A DNA stretch of 57,688 nucleotides from Acidobacteriaceae bacterium. Its GTDB lineage: Bacteria > Acidobacteriota > Terriglobia > Terriglobales > Acidobacteriaceae. The stretch covers positions 1 to 57,688 of the forward strand of contig CAHJWN010000018.1 in the NCBI GenBank assembly GCA_903642265.1, in the 5' to 3' direction. Below the pieces are notes generated by a model. The model made no database searches. It was not told the origin of the DNA and saw only the letters and a list, made by a program, of their open reading frames with translations. Shown piece by piece: positions 20,547 to 29,860 of this stretch. The number at the start of each line of letters is the position of its first letter. Position 1 is the first letter of the stretch. Position numbers and translations under genes: made by a program.

Positions 20547-22878
20547 TCCATGGTTCACCGACGCCGGGGCCGCGAACAGCATCATGCCCATCGTTCGCTT
20601 CGTCACCCCTACCGTGTTCGCGAGCAAAACACGCGGCTATGGCTTGCTTTTTGAAGTTGATGGGGCGGATGAAGAAGGGCTCACCGACGCGGAGATTGCC
20701 TCCAAAATGCGAGGCGTCGAAGGCGGGGTGCGCGGCCTTACAGAAGACTTCGCGCTTTATCAATACATGCGCGTGACCTCTGGCTTTACGATCCCGCGAC
20801 AGAAGAAATACGCCGATCCCATCACCCAAACCTTTGTGGATCATCGGCTGGACTTCCTTGCGAAGACTGCAAATTTCCGTCGGATCGACCTTCATTGGTG
20901 CCTCACCCTGGAGCCCAAGTTGGCGTCTCCATTCGCGGCCAGGCCGAAGGATCAGGCCGACGAGAACGACCGGCTCATCTCCCAGCTCCAGAAGGCGGCG
21001 ACCATCCTCGAAACGCATCTGGGCAGCGTTATCGGCTTGAGGGTTGTCGGCAAGGAGAAAGCCTTCAAGTTCTTCGCGGAGTTGTTCAACCTTGAAGAAT
21101 GGGCCGGTCATATTCCGCTTGTTTCCGACCAGGGCGTAGACCAGCAAATTGCCACAAGCGCGGTCTCCTGGCACAACGATCATCTGCGCGTAGGGAAACG
21201 CCATGTGCAGATGTTCTCCGCATCGAGCACGCCCGCCGCCTCACAGCCCTGCCTCTACAACAGCATTACCAATCTGACCTGTGACAGTGTGCTTTGCACT
21301 ACATGGAGGCCGCAGTCCAGCTCCACCGTGCGTAAGGAGATCAGCGCCCAGGAGAAGTGGATTGATTTTTTCAAGGTCGGGATCTTCCAGCGTGTGATGG
21401 CCGGAAAGAACTTCGCCCAGCTCGATCAGGGCGCAGGTGCAAAGGCTGCTTCGGAGGGTGTGGACGATCTTGGCTTGGTTGTGAAGGAGTTGGGCAAAAA
21501 GGCCCAGGGCAAGTACACCGTGACGCTTCTCCTCTCGGCTGAGAGCGCGGAAGAACTCAGGGAGAACACGCCGCTCGTTCACCGGACCTTCGTAGACGCG
21601 CAGGCCACCGTGATCGAAGAGACCATCGGCAACCTCTCGGCTTTCTATGCGATGTTTCCCTTCAATCAGCGGTACAACGTGTTTTCCCTTTGGCTTGGAG
21701 AAGATCATCACGCCCGCCTCTCGCCAGTCTTCGCCCCAACCATCGGCCATCCCAAATCGGAAGACCTCGACAGCGAATACCTGAACGTCTTCGAGACCCG
21801 GCAGGGAACCCCGTTCTTTCATGACGCCTACGTGTCCGGCGTACGGGTGCAGCTCACCATCGGGCCACCGGGGACCGGAAAATCCGTGCAGACCAACCAG
21901 ATGCTTGCGTTGGAGCGGAAGTACCACGGTTTCACGTTCATTTTCGACATCGGCAACAGCTACGAAAGCATGGTGGAGCTGTACGGCGGCAAGGTGGACA
22001 AGATCGGTCTGGACGGCCCGCGCGTGAACCCGTTCGCCTTGGAGCCGACCGAGAAGAACATCAAGTTTCTCTACAACTTCGTCAAGATGCTCCTCACCAA
22101 TGGTGGAGCTACGCTCAGCCCCGAGGACGAGGATGCGGTGTTCAAGGAGGTGCAGGGTATGTACCTCATCGACCGGAAGATTCGGCGGCTTTCCAATCTG
22201 CTTCTCCCTCTGCACCTGAAGCGTTACCTCGCGAAATGGGTTGAAAAAGGCGTATATAACGCGATCTTCGACAACGTAGAGGACTCGCTTAGCCTCTCGC
22301 GAATCCAGTGCTGGGATTTTGCGGGTGTGGCGAAGGACTACCCGGACCTGATCGAACCGCTGATGATCTGGCTGCTACGCCGGATTGACGACGTGGTGTA
22401 CGACCCCAAGAACCTTGGCGTTCCCAAGCATGTCGTGATCGAGGAGATCTTCTCGAACATGAAGAACAAACAACTGCTGGAGGGCGCACTTGCCAGTATC
22501 AAGCAGGTTCGTAAGAACCTCGGTGGCGTCACTCTCATCGGCCAGTCAGCCAATGACCTTGGAGAGAACGCGGATTCGATTGTGAACTCCTGTTCGTCTT
22601 TCCTGTTGCTCCCAGACGCCACGTTCAACCGGGAGTACTACGGCGAGCTGTTCAAGATGACCGAGCAGCAGTTGAACCTCTTCGAGAGCCTTGGACCGCG
22701 TGAGGGCCTGTTGATGCGCCGCGATGGAGTTACCAAGGTTGTGACTTTGAACCTAGACCCCCGCAGCTACGCGATCTTTTCGACCAAGCCCAAGGACAGA
22801 GCCCGTCGAGCCCGCTTGATCGAGAGATGGGGACTGGAGGACGGCATCACCCGTTTCGTCGCAGGCGAAGACGCCTAA
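20527..22878 (+). CDS. virB4: VirB4/TrbE-like secretion ATPase
   Basis: A 783-residue protein of the normal length. The Walker A is GPPGTGKS at 447-453 with the following QTNQMLALERKY. The distal motifs lie in WDFAGVAKDYPDL and VIEEIFSNMKNKQLLEGALASIKQVRKNLGGVTLIGQSANDL. It energises pilus assembly and substrate transfer at the inner membrane. It overlaps virB3 by 20 bases, so expression is coupled. Confidence 0.93.
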   Translation: MTRANANPWFTDAGAANSIMPIVRFVTPTVFASKTRGYGLLFEVDGADEEGLTDAEIASKMRGVEGGVRGLTEDFALYQYMRVTSGFTIPRQKKYADPITQTFVDHRLDFLAKTANFRRIDLHWCLTLEPKLASPFAARPKDQADENDRLISQLQKAATILETHLGSVIGLRVVGKEKAFKFFAELFNLEEWAGHIPLVSDQGVDQQIATSAVSWHNDHLRVGKRHVQMFSASSTPAASQPCLYNSITNLTCDSVLCTTWRPQSSSTVRKEISAQEKWIDFFKVGIFQRVMAGKNFAQLDQGAGAKAASEGVDDLGLVVKELGKKAQGKYTVTLLLSAESAEELRENTPLVHRTFVDAQATVIEETIGNLSAFYAMFPFNQRYNVFSLWLGEDHHARLSPVFAPTIGHPKSEDLDSEYLNVFETRQGTPFFHDAYVSGVRVQLTIGPPGTGKSVQTNQMLALERKYHGFTFIFDIGNSYESMVELYGGKVDKIGLDGPRVNPFALEPTEKNIKFLYNFVKMLLTNGGATLSPEDEDAVFKEVQGMYLIDRKIRRLSNLLLPLHLKRYLAKWVEKGVYNAIFDNVEDSLSLSRIQCWDFAGVAKDYPDLIEPLMIWLLRRIDDVVYDPKNLGVPKHVVIEEIFSNMKNKQLLEGALASIKQVRKNLGGVTLIGQSANDLGENADSIVNSCSSFLLLPDATFNREYYGELFKMTEQQLNLFESLGPREGLLMRRDGVTKVVTLNLDPRSYAIFSTKPKDRARRARLIERWGLEDGITRFVAGEDA

Positions 22879-22921
22879 TTACCCGCAACTCCACCACAAA
22901 CCAGCCATGGAGACCGCCCCA

Positions 22922-23758
22922 ATGAAAACGCATCCACTCTTCGCCGCGAGCACGTTCTTTGCAGTCTGTGTCTACGGTGCATCCAGCCTCCATGCCCAGC
23001 AGAAGGCCCCCAGAACCGTCCAGGTGAGCGCCACGACTGCGCCCCCGGTGATTCGGACCCTTCTCAATGAATCGACGCTCCTTGAGCTTCCAGCGGAGGA
23101 GAAGGTGGCCACGATCTTCGGCGGAAATACCGACGACTGGATTTTCAATGCCGGTCACGTCGCCAGCCGCTTCGTGAGCGTGAAGCCCAAGGCAGCGGCA
23201 GCCAAGAGCAGCACCAACGTCCACATCATCTCCGACCACGGCAACGACTACACCCTTGAGCTGAAAGAGGTGTCGGCAGATCAAGCCGGAGGCTTCGATG
23301 CCACCGTGTTCCTAGTGCAGACCGACCAGGACGCACAAAAGAAGATGGCCGATGCTCCGGTATTCCTCCCAGCGGCAGAGGTGAAGGAGAAGGAAGACCG
23401 GCTGGAAAGGGAAGTCGCCCAGGCGAAGGCCGCAGCAGCAGCCGACAAAAAGACGGCCGAGACAGCCCAGGAGAAGTACCAGAGCACCTACCCCAGCAAT
23501 CTGCATTTCGATTACAGCTGGGACCAGTCGAAAGCAAAGGCATTGGGTGTGCGGCAAATCTGGGATGACGGCAAGTTCACCTACATCCAGGGCAAGTTCG
23601 AAGAGCCCCCGGTGGTCTACGAGCTGAAGGACAAGAAGGGCTCGCTTATCAATTTCGAGTTTGCGAACGGCCTTTACACCGTCCCCAAGCTCCTGCAGAA
23701 CGGATACGTCGCCATCGGCAAATCCAAGGTCGAGTTTCACCGCCAGGAGAACAACTAA
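22922..23758 (+). CDS. virB9: VirB9/TrbG-like outer-membrane core protein
   Basis: About 278 residues from ATG 22922, where a signal peptide starts (MKTHPLFAASTFFAVCVYGASSLHA) and GGAG lies just upstream; ATG 22907 would add five residues. The N-terminal VirB9 domain has a TIFGGNTDDWIF stretch. A charged coiled coil (about 160-190) separates it from a C-terminal domain ending VYELKDKKGSLINFEF and LLQNGYVAIGKSKVEFHR, typical of VirB9/TrbG. It forms the outer-membrane core complex with VirB10. Its stop overlaps the next start as TAATG. Confidence 0.88.
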   Translation: MKTHPLFAASTFFAVCVYGASSLHAQQKAPRTVQVSATTAPPVIRTLLNESTLLELPAEEKVATIFGGNTDDWIFNAGHVASRFVSVKPKAAAAKSSTNVHIISDHGNDYTLELKEVSADQAGGFDATVFLVQTDQDAQKKMADAPVFLPAAEVKEKEDRLEREVAQAKAAAAADKKTAETAQEKYQSTYPSNLHFDYSWDQSKAKALGVRQIWDDGKFTYIQGKFEEPPVVYELKDKKGSLINFEFANGLYTVPKLLQNGYVAIGKSKVEFHRQENN

Positions 23759-25053
23759 TGGGAACCGTCCCGGTAGCACCATCCACAAAGCCGCCTATCG
23801 GCAAGACCCTGCCCATCGTTCTTGCCTTGACCGGAGCAGTCGCCCTGATTGGGGTTTCGACCGCATACAACGTAATCACCGGCAGCGGCCACAAGCAGGA
23901 AGCTGCTAAGAGCACTCTGCCCGCCCGCCCGTCCACCGCCGACACGCAGCAGGTAAGCAACTTCCAGAAGCAGCAGGCATTGCTCCAGAAGAGTGACGCC
24001 GAGCACGCCCAGCTCCAACAGGCAATGGCAGCAATGAACGCGCAGGAACAGGGAATGCGGGCGCAAGAACAGGCTATGGGACAACCTATCCCACCGCCTG
24101 AAGCGGACGGCACCGCGCCCATGACCCCAGCCCAGAGCGCCGCGATCTACGGCACAAGCGCAAATGCTCCCAGGCAGACATCTGGCCAGTCAGAAGCGCA
24201 CGCCCAGGCGAAACAGAAGGCGGCAGACCGTGAGAAGCACCGAGTGGATGCCCTCAACAGCGACACCGTAGCCGTTGACTTCCAGACCCACGAGGCGACA
24301 CCGGCAGGCCAAATACCGACGAGCCAGATACCGAGTTCCACCGCGCCCACCGTTGTAGCCAATCAGATCGTGGGGGGCGGCGAGTCGCCGGCTGCGCCGG
24401 AAGGTTCCAGGCCGAGCGAAAAGAAGGAGACGAACGCGATGGCGGCGTACAACTTCGATGAGTACGGCGGCAAGCTCTACCGCGTCTTCGAGGGCACTGT
24501 CCTTGAGGGTGTCGTCACCAACCACGTGGACGGCGGCATGGCAGGTCCGGTCCTGCTCATGCTCACCACGGACTACTACTCGCACGACCGGCAAAACCTG
24601 CTTCTGCCCCAAGGAACCCGGCTTATCGGCTCCGTCACGGCAGTAGGGAACCAGCAACAACACAAACTGGCAGTTGTCTTCCACCGCGCCGTTTGCCCAG
24701 ATGGGTTCTCCATCGACATCGACAAGTACGCGGGCCTCGATCAAATCGGGACCACCGGCCTTGCCACCAAGGTAGACCACGGCTATCTGCAAGCGTTCGC
24801 CGCTGCCGCCGCGATCGGGGGCCTGGGAGGACTCGCGCAGATCGGCAACAACGGAAGCGTTCTAACAACCGATAGCCAGATCCGCAACGGCATCTCCTCG
24901 CAAACCAGCCAGGAGGGCGAACAGGTACTCAATCACTTCCTCAATCGGCTGCCGATCATCACGCTCAAGGAAGGTTCGAGAGCGCGGGTCTACATCGGCA
25001 AAGACATCCTCATCCCCTCCTACGCAGATCATCGCGTCAACCCGACGCTTTAG
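23758..25053 (+). CDS. virB10: VirB10/TrbI-like core protein
   Basis: A 431-residue protein. A short cytoplasmic start is followed by a membrane helix at about 15-37 (LPIVLALTGAVALIGVSTAYNVI), a Gln/Ala-rich periplasmic linker with coiled-coil character, and a C-terminal TrbI/VirB10 beta-barrel domain from about residue 225 (YRVFEGTVLEGVVTNHVDG, LLPQGTRLIGSVTAV). It spans both membranes and links the ATPases to the outer pore. It overlaps virB9 by one base. Confidence 0.92.
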   Translation: MGTVPVAPSTKPPIGKTLPIVLALTGAVALIGVSTAYNVITGSGHKQEAAKSTLPARPSTADTQQVSNFQKQQALLQKSDAEHAQLQQAMAAMNAQEQGMRAQEQAMGQPIPPPEADGTAPMTPAQSAAIYGTSANAPRQTSGQSEAHAQAKQKAADREKHRVDALNSDTVAVDFQTHEATPAGQIPTSQIPSSTAPTVVANQIVGGGESPAAPEGSRPSEKKETNAMAAYNFDEYGGKLYRVFEGTVLEGVVTNHVDGGMAGPVLLMLTTDYYSHDRQNLLLPQGTRLIGSVTAVGNQQQHKLAVVFHRAVCPDGFSIDIDKYAGLDQIGTTGLATKVDHGYLQAFAAAAAIGGLGGLAQIGNNGSVLTTDSQIRNGISSQTSQEGEQVLNHFLNRLPIITLKEGSRARVYIGKDILIPSYADHRVNPTL

Positions 25054-25065
25054 GAGTTTCCATTC

Positions 25066-25968
25066 ATGAAGAAGCTCACCGCAGCCCGCAGTCTGACTCT
25101 CGTTAGCGGAATCGCCGCGTTCGCAATGGCGGTCCCAGCTCGCGCGCAGTTCGGCGGCATCACCTTTGACCCAACCCAATCGGCTCACGCACTTCAGCAG
25201 ATCGTCAACGAAGAAAAGGGGCTCGCGTCTCAGGCTACGCAAATCTCGCAAGGTTCCCAGCAGAACCTGACCCTCATTCAGACGCTCGACCAGGACATCA
25301 AAATGGCCGAGACATCGCTGAATATCTATCAGCAGTCAGTCACGACGTACAACACTATCGTCAACAACCTGAAGTACTTCAATTCCAAACAGATTTGGAA
25401 TACGGCAGAGAACGCTCTATTGCACAGCAGCGTGCAGAATACGTACGGGGAAACGGCTGGTCTTCAATCTCAATTGAACGGCCAATCCCAGAACTCAAGC
25501 CTTGTCTGGAAGATCATGAATCTCGCGATCTCCGGTACATCGTCGAGCTTCTGGAGCGGGGAGATAGTCGGACAAAGCCAGCGGCTTTCTACCCTAGCCC
25601 ACATCGAGGCAATGGATGCTGCATCAAGCCAGTGCCTTGCTGCAAGCGGAGCATACCAAGCCAGCAGGACGGCCAATCTAGCGGCTAATACCGCCCTCAA
25701 CGCATCGGTTTACGACACGACCGACGCGACCAACAGCGAAGTCGAACAGCTCAATTTGTTGAACGTCTCCAACTCCCAACGTGCGGAAGAAGAGCACGCG
25801 CAAGGGCAGATCCATGCGTGCATGGCGGCGCAGGCAGCGGTCGCCAACATGGAGAAGCGCAACATCGCTTCGATGACGATCAACGATGCGAACTACAAGT
25901 ACACCCAGCAGGCGAGCAATCCCACGTATCTCGGGAATGGATCGACCACCTGGACCACCTACTACTGA
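25066..25968 (+). CDS. trbJ: VirB5/TrbJ-like secreted protein
   Basis: A 300-residue protein with a signal peptide (to about VPARAQ) and then a long alpha-helical region rich in Gln, Asn and Ser, as in TrbJ/VirB5 minor pilus proteins. Position between VirB10 and VirB6 supports this. It has a few Cys in the second half that may form disulphides. VirB5-type proteins sit at the pilus tip and contribute to recipient contact. Confidence 0.75.
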   Translation: MKKLTAARSLTLVSGIAAFAMAVPARAQFGGITFDPTQSAHALQQIVNEEKGLASQATQISQGSQQNLTLIQTLDQDIKMAETSLNIYQQSVTTYNTIVNNLKYFNSKQIWNTAENALLHSSVQNTYGETAGLQSQLNGQSQNSSLVWKIMNLAISGTSSSFWSGEIVGQSQRLSTLAHIEAMDAASSQCLAASGAYQASRTANLAANTALNASVYDTTDATNSEVEQLNLLNVSNSQRAEEEHAQGQIHACMAAQAAVANMEKRNIASMTINDANYKYTQQASNPTYLGNGSTTWTTYY

Positions 25969-26063
25969 GCCTGATGCGGTACTGGGGCTGGCGCTGGACC
26001 TCTCAGCGCCTAGCCTTTAACCCGAAACAACACGTTCCACATTCCAAGCGTGAGAGTGACCCT

Positions 26064-26945
26064 ATGAACCCCACACCCGGAGCGGTCGATTGGCTCTCCC
26101 AGTTCACCCAGGATTTGACGAACCTCACGACGCAAAACGGTGGAGCCCTGTCGAACTTCGGGATGATTCTACTCACCTTTATAGCAACCATGATCCTTAT
26201 TGGCATCGCTGTACGGATGTCGTCATGGTCGGTGCATTTCGGAGGGCATCGCACCGTCAGTTTGGATGAGCTGCGCACCTTCCTATTCAGATTCCTTTTC
26301 TGCCTCGTGGTGGAACACTACTGGGTCAACAATCTCCCAGGTGCGAGCTTCGGCTTCAATCGCATGTTCTCCTACATTGCCGCTGCTATCTCACAGATCC
26401 TTGACCAGGCTCAGTTGAACCAGATGACGGCACTTCTAGCGGATGCGGGCCACAACACGCCCATGCCCACAATCCTCGCCCCGCTTGAAACCATTTGCTA
26501 CTACTACGTCGAAGGTCTGCTCGGGCTCGCTTCGGGCATCATCTTCCTCATCAATTGCAGTGGATTCATCTTCTATGCCGTGGCCGCGTTGTTCGGCCCG
26601 CTGATGGTTCCTCTGTACTTGACTGAGACGTTCCGGGGTAAGTTCCTGCACTTCGTTGAGGTGCTTCTGTCTCTCGCAATGATTCGCGCCGTTGCCGCTG
26701 CATTTATCTACGTCTGGTCTCAGTTCCTCATGGGCTTTATGACGCAGACCTTCCACGGTGATTACAGCATTGCCATGTGGCTCGCGAATCTCATTCCGTT
26801 CACTACGATCTTCGTCGCTTTCATCCTCAATATGTTCCTTATCCCGAGCGTCACGCAGATGATTTTCGGCGGTGGAGCTGGACTGGCTGGGAGGGCTGGG
26901 GAGATGGCTAATAGAGCGGCCACAGCCGCAGCATTAGGTCTTTAG
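26064..26945 (+). CDS. virB6: VirB6/TrbL-like polytopic membrane protein
   Basis: A 293-residue protein from ATG 26064; the reading frame is open further upstream but that part overlaps trbJ and lacks features. It shows at least five hydrophobic segments (for example GMILLTFIATMILIGIAV, GLASGIIFLINCSGFIFYAV and LIPFTTIFVAFILNMFLI). The Gly/Ala-rich C-terminus is typical of TrbL/VirB6. It is part of the inner membrane complex of the secretion channel. Confidence 0.82.
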   Translation: MNPTPGAVDWLSQFTQDLTNLTTQNGGALSNFGMILLTFIATMILIGIAVRMSSWSVHFGGHRTVSLDELRTFLFRFLFCLVVEHYWVNNLPGASFGFNRMFSYIAAAISQILDQAQLNQMTALLADAGHNTPMPTILAPLETICYYYVEGLLGLASGIIFLINCSGFIFYAVAALFGPLMVPLYLTETFRGKFLHFVEVLLSLAMIRAVAAAFIYVWSQFLMGFMTQTFHGDYSIAMWLANLIPFTTIFVAFILNMFLIPSVTQMIFGGGAGLAGRAGEMANRAATAAALGL

Positions 26946-26953
26946 GAGTCGCC

Positions 26954-27121
26954 ATGCTGTTTCTTATCGTGCTCTACCGACGCGCCCCCTGGCCAGTCCG
27001 CATGTTGACGCTGGCCGTGCTGTTTATCGTCTTTGTTTCCACCATTGTTCGAGTGCACAAAGCCGTTCACGCAATTCAGGAAAGGAATTCGAATGTCCAC
27101 ACACGTCGCAATCCCCGGTAG
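26954..27121 (+). CDS. Small membrane protein in the T4SS operon
   Basis: A 55-residue ORF starting at ATG 26954, behind TTTAGGAGTCGCC, nine bases after virB6. It has a short N-terminal hydrophobic stretch, a basic loop and a membrane segment (MLTLAVLFIVFVSTIV). It overlaps the start of the VirB8-like gene by 29 bases. The place suggests a small structural or VirB7-like accessory, but it has no lipobox. Not recognised as a known family. Confidence 0.55.
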   Translation: MLFLIVLYRRAPWPVRMLTLAVLFIVFVSTIVRVHKAVHAIQERNSNVHTRRNPR

Positions 27122-27875
27122 CACGCTCACGGCGCGGCAGCACGTCGAGGCCGACAAGATTGGGAATCAGGTGTACTCCGCGCAGTACAGCGAGCGCAGC
27201 ATGGCAAAGATTGCCATTGGCGCACTCGCAGGTATGTGTCTTTTGTTGTGCGGCGGGTTAGTTGCGGTTTCACACCGTCCCGTCGTCAACCGCTACATTC
27301 GCATTGATGAGGCTGGCCGGGCGCAGGCGATTCAGTACAGCGACCTGAATTACAGCCCACGCGAAGGTGAAATCCGTACCTATTTGACGGACTGGACGGG
27401 GTATCGGCACACGATCAACCGCGAGACGATGGCGAAGAAATACCCCATGAACTACTACTTTCTTTCCTCAGCTCTCGCCGCCCAGCTCATCAGCCAGGAC
27501 AATGCGAACCACCTCATCACTCAGGTGACGAGCGGGCAGACGGAACAGAGCGAGGTTCAGGTCAATAACGTGACGATTACCTCGATGTCCCAGGAGAAGA
27601 TTGAGAACACTATCCTCTCCCGTGGAACTGCCCTTGAGACCTTCGATCTCATCTACCCGATGCGGACCTCCAGCAAGCCGCGGACGGAGCACTGGATGGC
27701 TTCGTTCACCTACTATTTGAATCCCGCCCAGGTGAGCGAGCAGGCGAAGACAAACCCACAGTACGAGACGATCAATCCTCTCGGTTTGACCATCACCGAG
27801 TTTCACGAGAACCGCGTCTCCGTAGATCCGCTTGTAGGCCAAGGCTCCACGTTCCGCCCGGAGGTGAGCCGGTGA
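27093..27875 (+). CDS. virB8: VirB8/TrbF-like protein
   Basis: A 260-residue protein from ATG 27093 (the frame is open 60 bases further up, but GGAAAGGAA lies just before this ATG). A cytoplasmic N-terminus is followed by a membrane helix at about 47-68 (IAIGALAGMCLLLCGGLVAV) and a periplasmic VirB8-like domain with FVRDWTGY-type and FTYYLNPAQ segments. It nucleates assembly of the channel in the inner membrane. Its stop overlaps the virB11 GTG. Confidence 0.87.
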   Translation: MSTHVAIPGSTLTARQHVEADKIGNQVYSAQYSERSMAKIAIGALAGMCLLLCGGLVAVSHRPVVNRYIRIDEAGRAQAIQYSDLNYSPREGEIRTYLTDWTGYRHTINRETMAKKYPMNYYFLSSALAAQLISQDNANHLITQVTSGQTEQSEVQVNNVTITSMSQEKIENTILSRGTALETFDLIYPMRTSSKPRTEHWMASFTYYLNPAQVSEQAKTNPQYETINPLGLTITEFHENRVSVDPLVGQGSTFRPEVSR

Positions 27876-28885
27876 GCGTGGAAAGCGGATGGGAGAAGGT
27901 TCTACCGTTCTTTTCGGACGACCTTCAGGCGTTGATTCTTGATCCGACTATCAGCGATTTGATGGTGAACGGGACGACTGGAGTCTACGTCGACAGGGGC
28001 GGTGTGATCGAGCACATTCCGGTAACGGATACGTTCGACGTTGAGCGACTTGAAGCAGGCATCAGGCGCGTAGCGAGACTGATGGGGCAAGACCTCACTA
28101 ATCAGAACCCTATCCTCAATACCCGGATGCCGGATGGCTCACGTGTGGCCGTGGTTGGAGCACCCTCCGCAATCGGCGGTCCATCACTCACCATCCGCAA
28201 ATTCATCCAGTGGTTTACGACCGACCAACTCATAGAAATGGGAAGTCTCCCCAGGGAGGCGCGGGACAGGGTTGTGCAGTTCCTTTTGCAGAAGAAGAAC
28301 GGCATCATCGCTGGCGGTACGGGCTCAGGCAAAACAACGCTGATGAAAGCCATTCTCGACCACGTTCCTTTGACTGACCGGCTGATTGTGATTGAGCAGG
28401 TTGCAGAGCTTAGAGTGCTCCAGCCTAATGCGCTCCGCTGGGAAGCCGTGGACGCAATTCCCGGTCAGGTTGCGATCCTGCCGAGTGCATTGCTGGCAGC
28501 TGCATTGCGACACCGGCCCGACCGCATCATCTTCGGCGAAATACGCGACGAGTGCGCCAATGATCTGTTGCAGGCAATGAACACAGGACACGGCGGCACG
28601 CTCACCACTCTTCACGCGAAATCCGCGTGGGATGCATTGAGCAGGTTGTCGAACCTTGCCCTAAGCGCACGCCCGAATATCAATCACAGCTTTATTCGCT
28701 CGGAAACTGCCGATGCAATTGACTTCGTTCTGTACTGCGAACGCCTCCCGAGTGGCAGGCGACGGGTGCGGGAGCTTATCGCCGTCACCGGCTACGACTT
28801 TGCCACCCAGAGCTTCGAAACAGAAGACCTTTACCGCGCTGACGACGCCACCGAAGCGACCACGAACCCCACCCACGCAGCATAA
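27872..28885 (+). CDS. virB11: VirB11/TrbB-like traffic ATPase
   Basis: A 337-residue protein starting at GTG 27872, overlapping virB8 by four bases. It has Walker A GGTGSGKTT at 148-156, an Asp box in LIVIEQVAELRVLQ, Walker B in PDRIIFGEIRDE and a His box in GHGGTLTTLHAKSA. This is the full set of the hexameric VirB11/GspE secretion ATPases. It switches the machine between pilus building and DNA transfer. Confidence 0.95.
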   Translation: MSVESGWEKVLPFFSDDLQALILDPTISDLMVNGTTGVYVDRGGVIEHIPVTDTFDVERLEAGIRRVARLMGQDLTNQNPILNTRMPDGSRVAVVGAPSAIGGPSLTIRKFIQWFTTDQLIEMGSLPREARDRVVQFLLQKKNGIIAGGTGSGKTTLMKAILDHVPLTDRLIVIEQVAELRVLQPNALRWEAVDAIPGQVAILPSALLAAALRHRPDRIIFGEIRDECANDLLQAMNTGHGGTLTTLHAKSAWDALSRLSNLALSARPNINHSFIRSETADAIDFVLYCERLPSGRRRVRELIAVTGYDFATQSFETEDLYRADDATEATTNPTHAA

Positions 28886-28908
28886 CCAGAAGCCCGGAGG
28901 AACACAGA

Positions 28909-29193
28909 ATGCCCCTGCTCGACATCAAGCAAGTCCGCAAAGTCACCATCACCTGCTCACTTGAAGAGTCAACCGCAATCCAGGTTGACCAGTATGCAGC
29001 CTTCGTCAAATGCCTTCCAGATGAGGTGGTTAACAAGGCACTCGAATACACCTTTGGCAAGGATTCTGACTTCCAGAAGTTCCGTTCCACGGAGCCCAAG
29101 GTTGCCCATCAGCTTCGCATCAAGCGGCCCGCCTCGGTACCCACAGGAGCGCGACGAGGGCCGAAGCCTGCCAGCCAGCTCGCAGCGGATTGA
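28909..29193 (+). CDS. Small RHH-like accessory protein
   Basis: A 94-residue protein 23 bases after virB11 behind GGAGG. It begins with a beta-like VRKVTITCSLEES stretch followed by two helices, suggesting a ribbon-helix-helix fold, and ends in a basic, Pro-rich tail. It borders the putative origin of transfer and may be an auxiliary relaxosome protein. Family not recognised. Confidence 0.55.
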   Translation: MPLLDIKQVRKVTITCSLEESTAIQVDQYAAFVKCLPDEVVNKALEYTFGKDSDFQKFRSTEPKVAHQLRIKRPASVPTGARRGPKPASQLAAD

Positions 29194-29197
29194 GTGC

Positions 29198-29460
29198 TTC
29201 CATGCGGAGGGCTTGCGCCCTTCGCATGGAATGACGCACGGCGTCACGGAACAACAACAGCAGCAACAACAGCAATAGCAACGGCAACAGCAACCGAAAT
29301 GTGCTTCGCACATGGAGAAGGATGACACTCCACCCCTTCCAGGGTTGAGTTTCGGCGAAAACGTAGACATACGTCAACGCTATATCCAGCAACGACTTAC
29401 GAGCACCCGGTTTACATACGTCTACGCGCCGTAGACGTATGTAAACGGCTCCCAAAGAGG
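29198..29460. other. Putative origin of transfer (oriT)
   Basis: A gene-free stretch packed with secondary structure. It has a 15-base hairpin TTCCATGCGGAGGGC with its complement (29198-29231), GACGC/GCGTC, a CAACAG-rich run (29251-29292), ATGTGC/GCACAT, and a perfect palindrome with 17-base arms, GTTTACATACGTCTACG, at 29410-29426 and 29430-29446. A partial repeat of the last (ACGTAGACATACG) lies near 29361. It sits directly before the relaxosome gene order accessory protein, coupling protein, relaxase, where R388 also has its oriT. The nic site cannot be placed by eye. Confidence 0.6.
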
Positions 29461-29464
29461 CGAT

Positions 29465-29857
29465 ATGGAATCTGTTAGCGAAGAAACGAGCCTCAGCTTT
29501 GAGCGACTGGACCGGCCTAAAGGACGCCCGGTGAGAGACAAGCTCGCAAGTGTGAGGGTTACAACGGACGAGTTGAAAGAGTTCGACACAGCTGCGGCCG
29601 TGGACGGGAAACTCTTCGGCGAATGGGCGAGAGAGGTTTTATTGCGAGAGGCCAGAACACCTCGCGCAGACGCACTTTTCACAGAGATTGTTGCCACACG
29701 AATGCTCTTGAATTTCGTGCTCAAACCGCTTGCATGCGGTCAGGTAATGACCGCCGAGGAGTTCAGCGGTGTGCTTGCGAGCGTGCGAACCGGCAAACAT
29801 AAAGCAGCCACGGATGTGATGGAACAATACGCAGCCGCCGAACCGAAGGAGCGTTGA
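29465..29857 (+). CDS. RHH-type relaxosome accessory protein (TrwA/TraJ-like role)
   Basis: A 130-residue protein. Residues about 25-60 (VRDKLASVRVTTDELKEFDTAAAVDGKLFGEWAREVLLREA) form a ribbon-helix-helix, as in plasmid mobilisation accessory proteins. The C-terminal half is helical. It lies between the palindromic oriT candidate and the coupling protein, ending three bases before it. It probably binds the 29410-29446 palindrome, helps the relaxase and represses its own operon. The functional match to TrwA rests on position and fold. Confidence 0.7.
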   Translation: MESVSEETSLSFERLDRPKGRPVRDKLASVRVTTDELKEFDTAAAVDGKLFGEWAREVLLREARTPRADALFTEIVATRMLLNFVLKPLACGQVMTAEEFSGVLASVRTGKHKAATDVMEQYAAAEPKER

Positions 29858-29860
29858 GAA

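Noticed and set aside
25818..26063. N-terminal extension of the VirB6-like protein
   Set aside because: This part overlaps the trbJ gene in another frame and has no membrane or signal features.
29120..29455. Minus-strand Leu-rich ORFs across the CAACAG run
   Set aside because: They are translations of a simple repeat inside the putative oriT and have no initiation signals.
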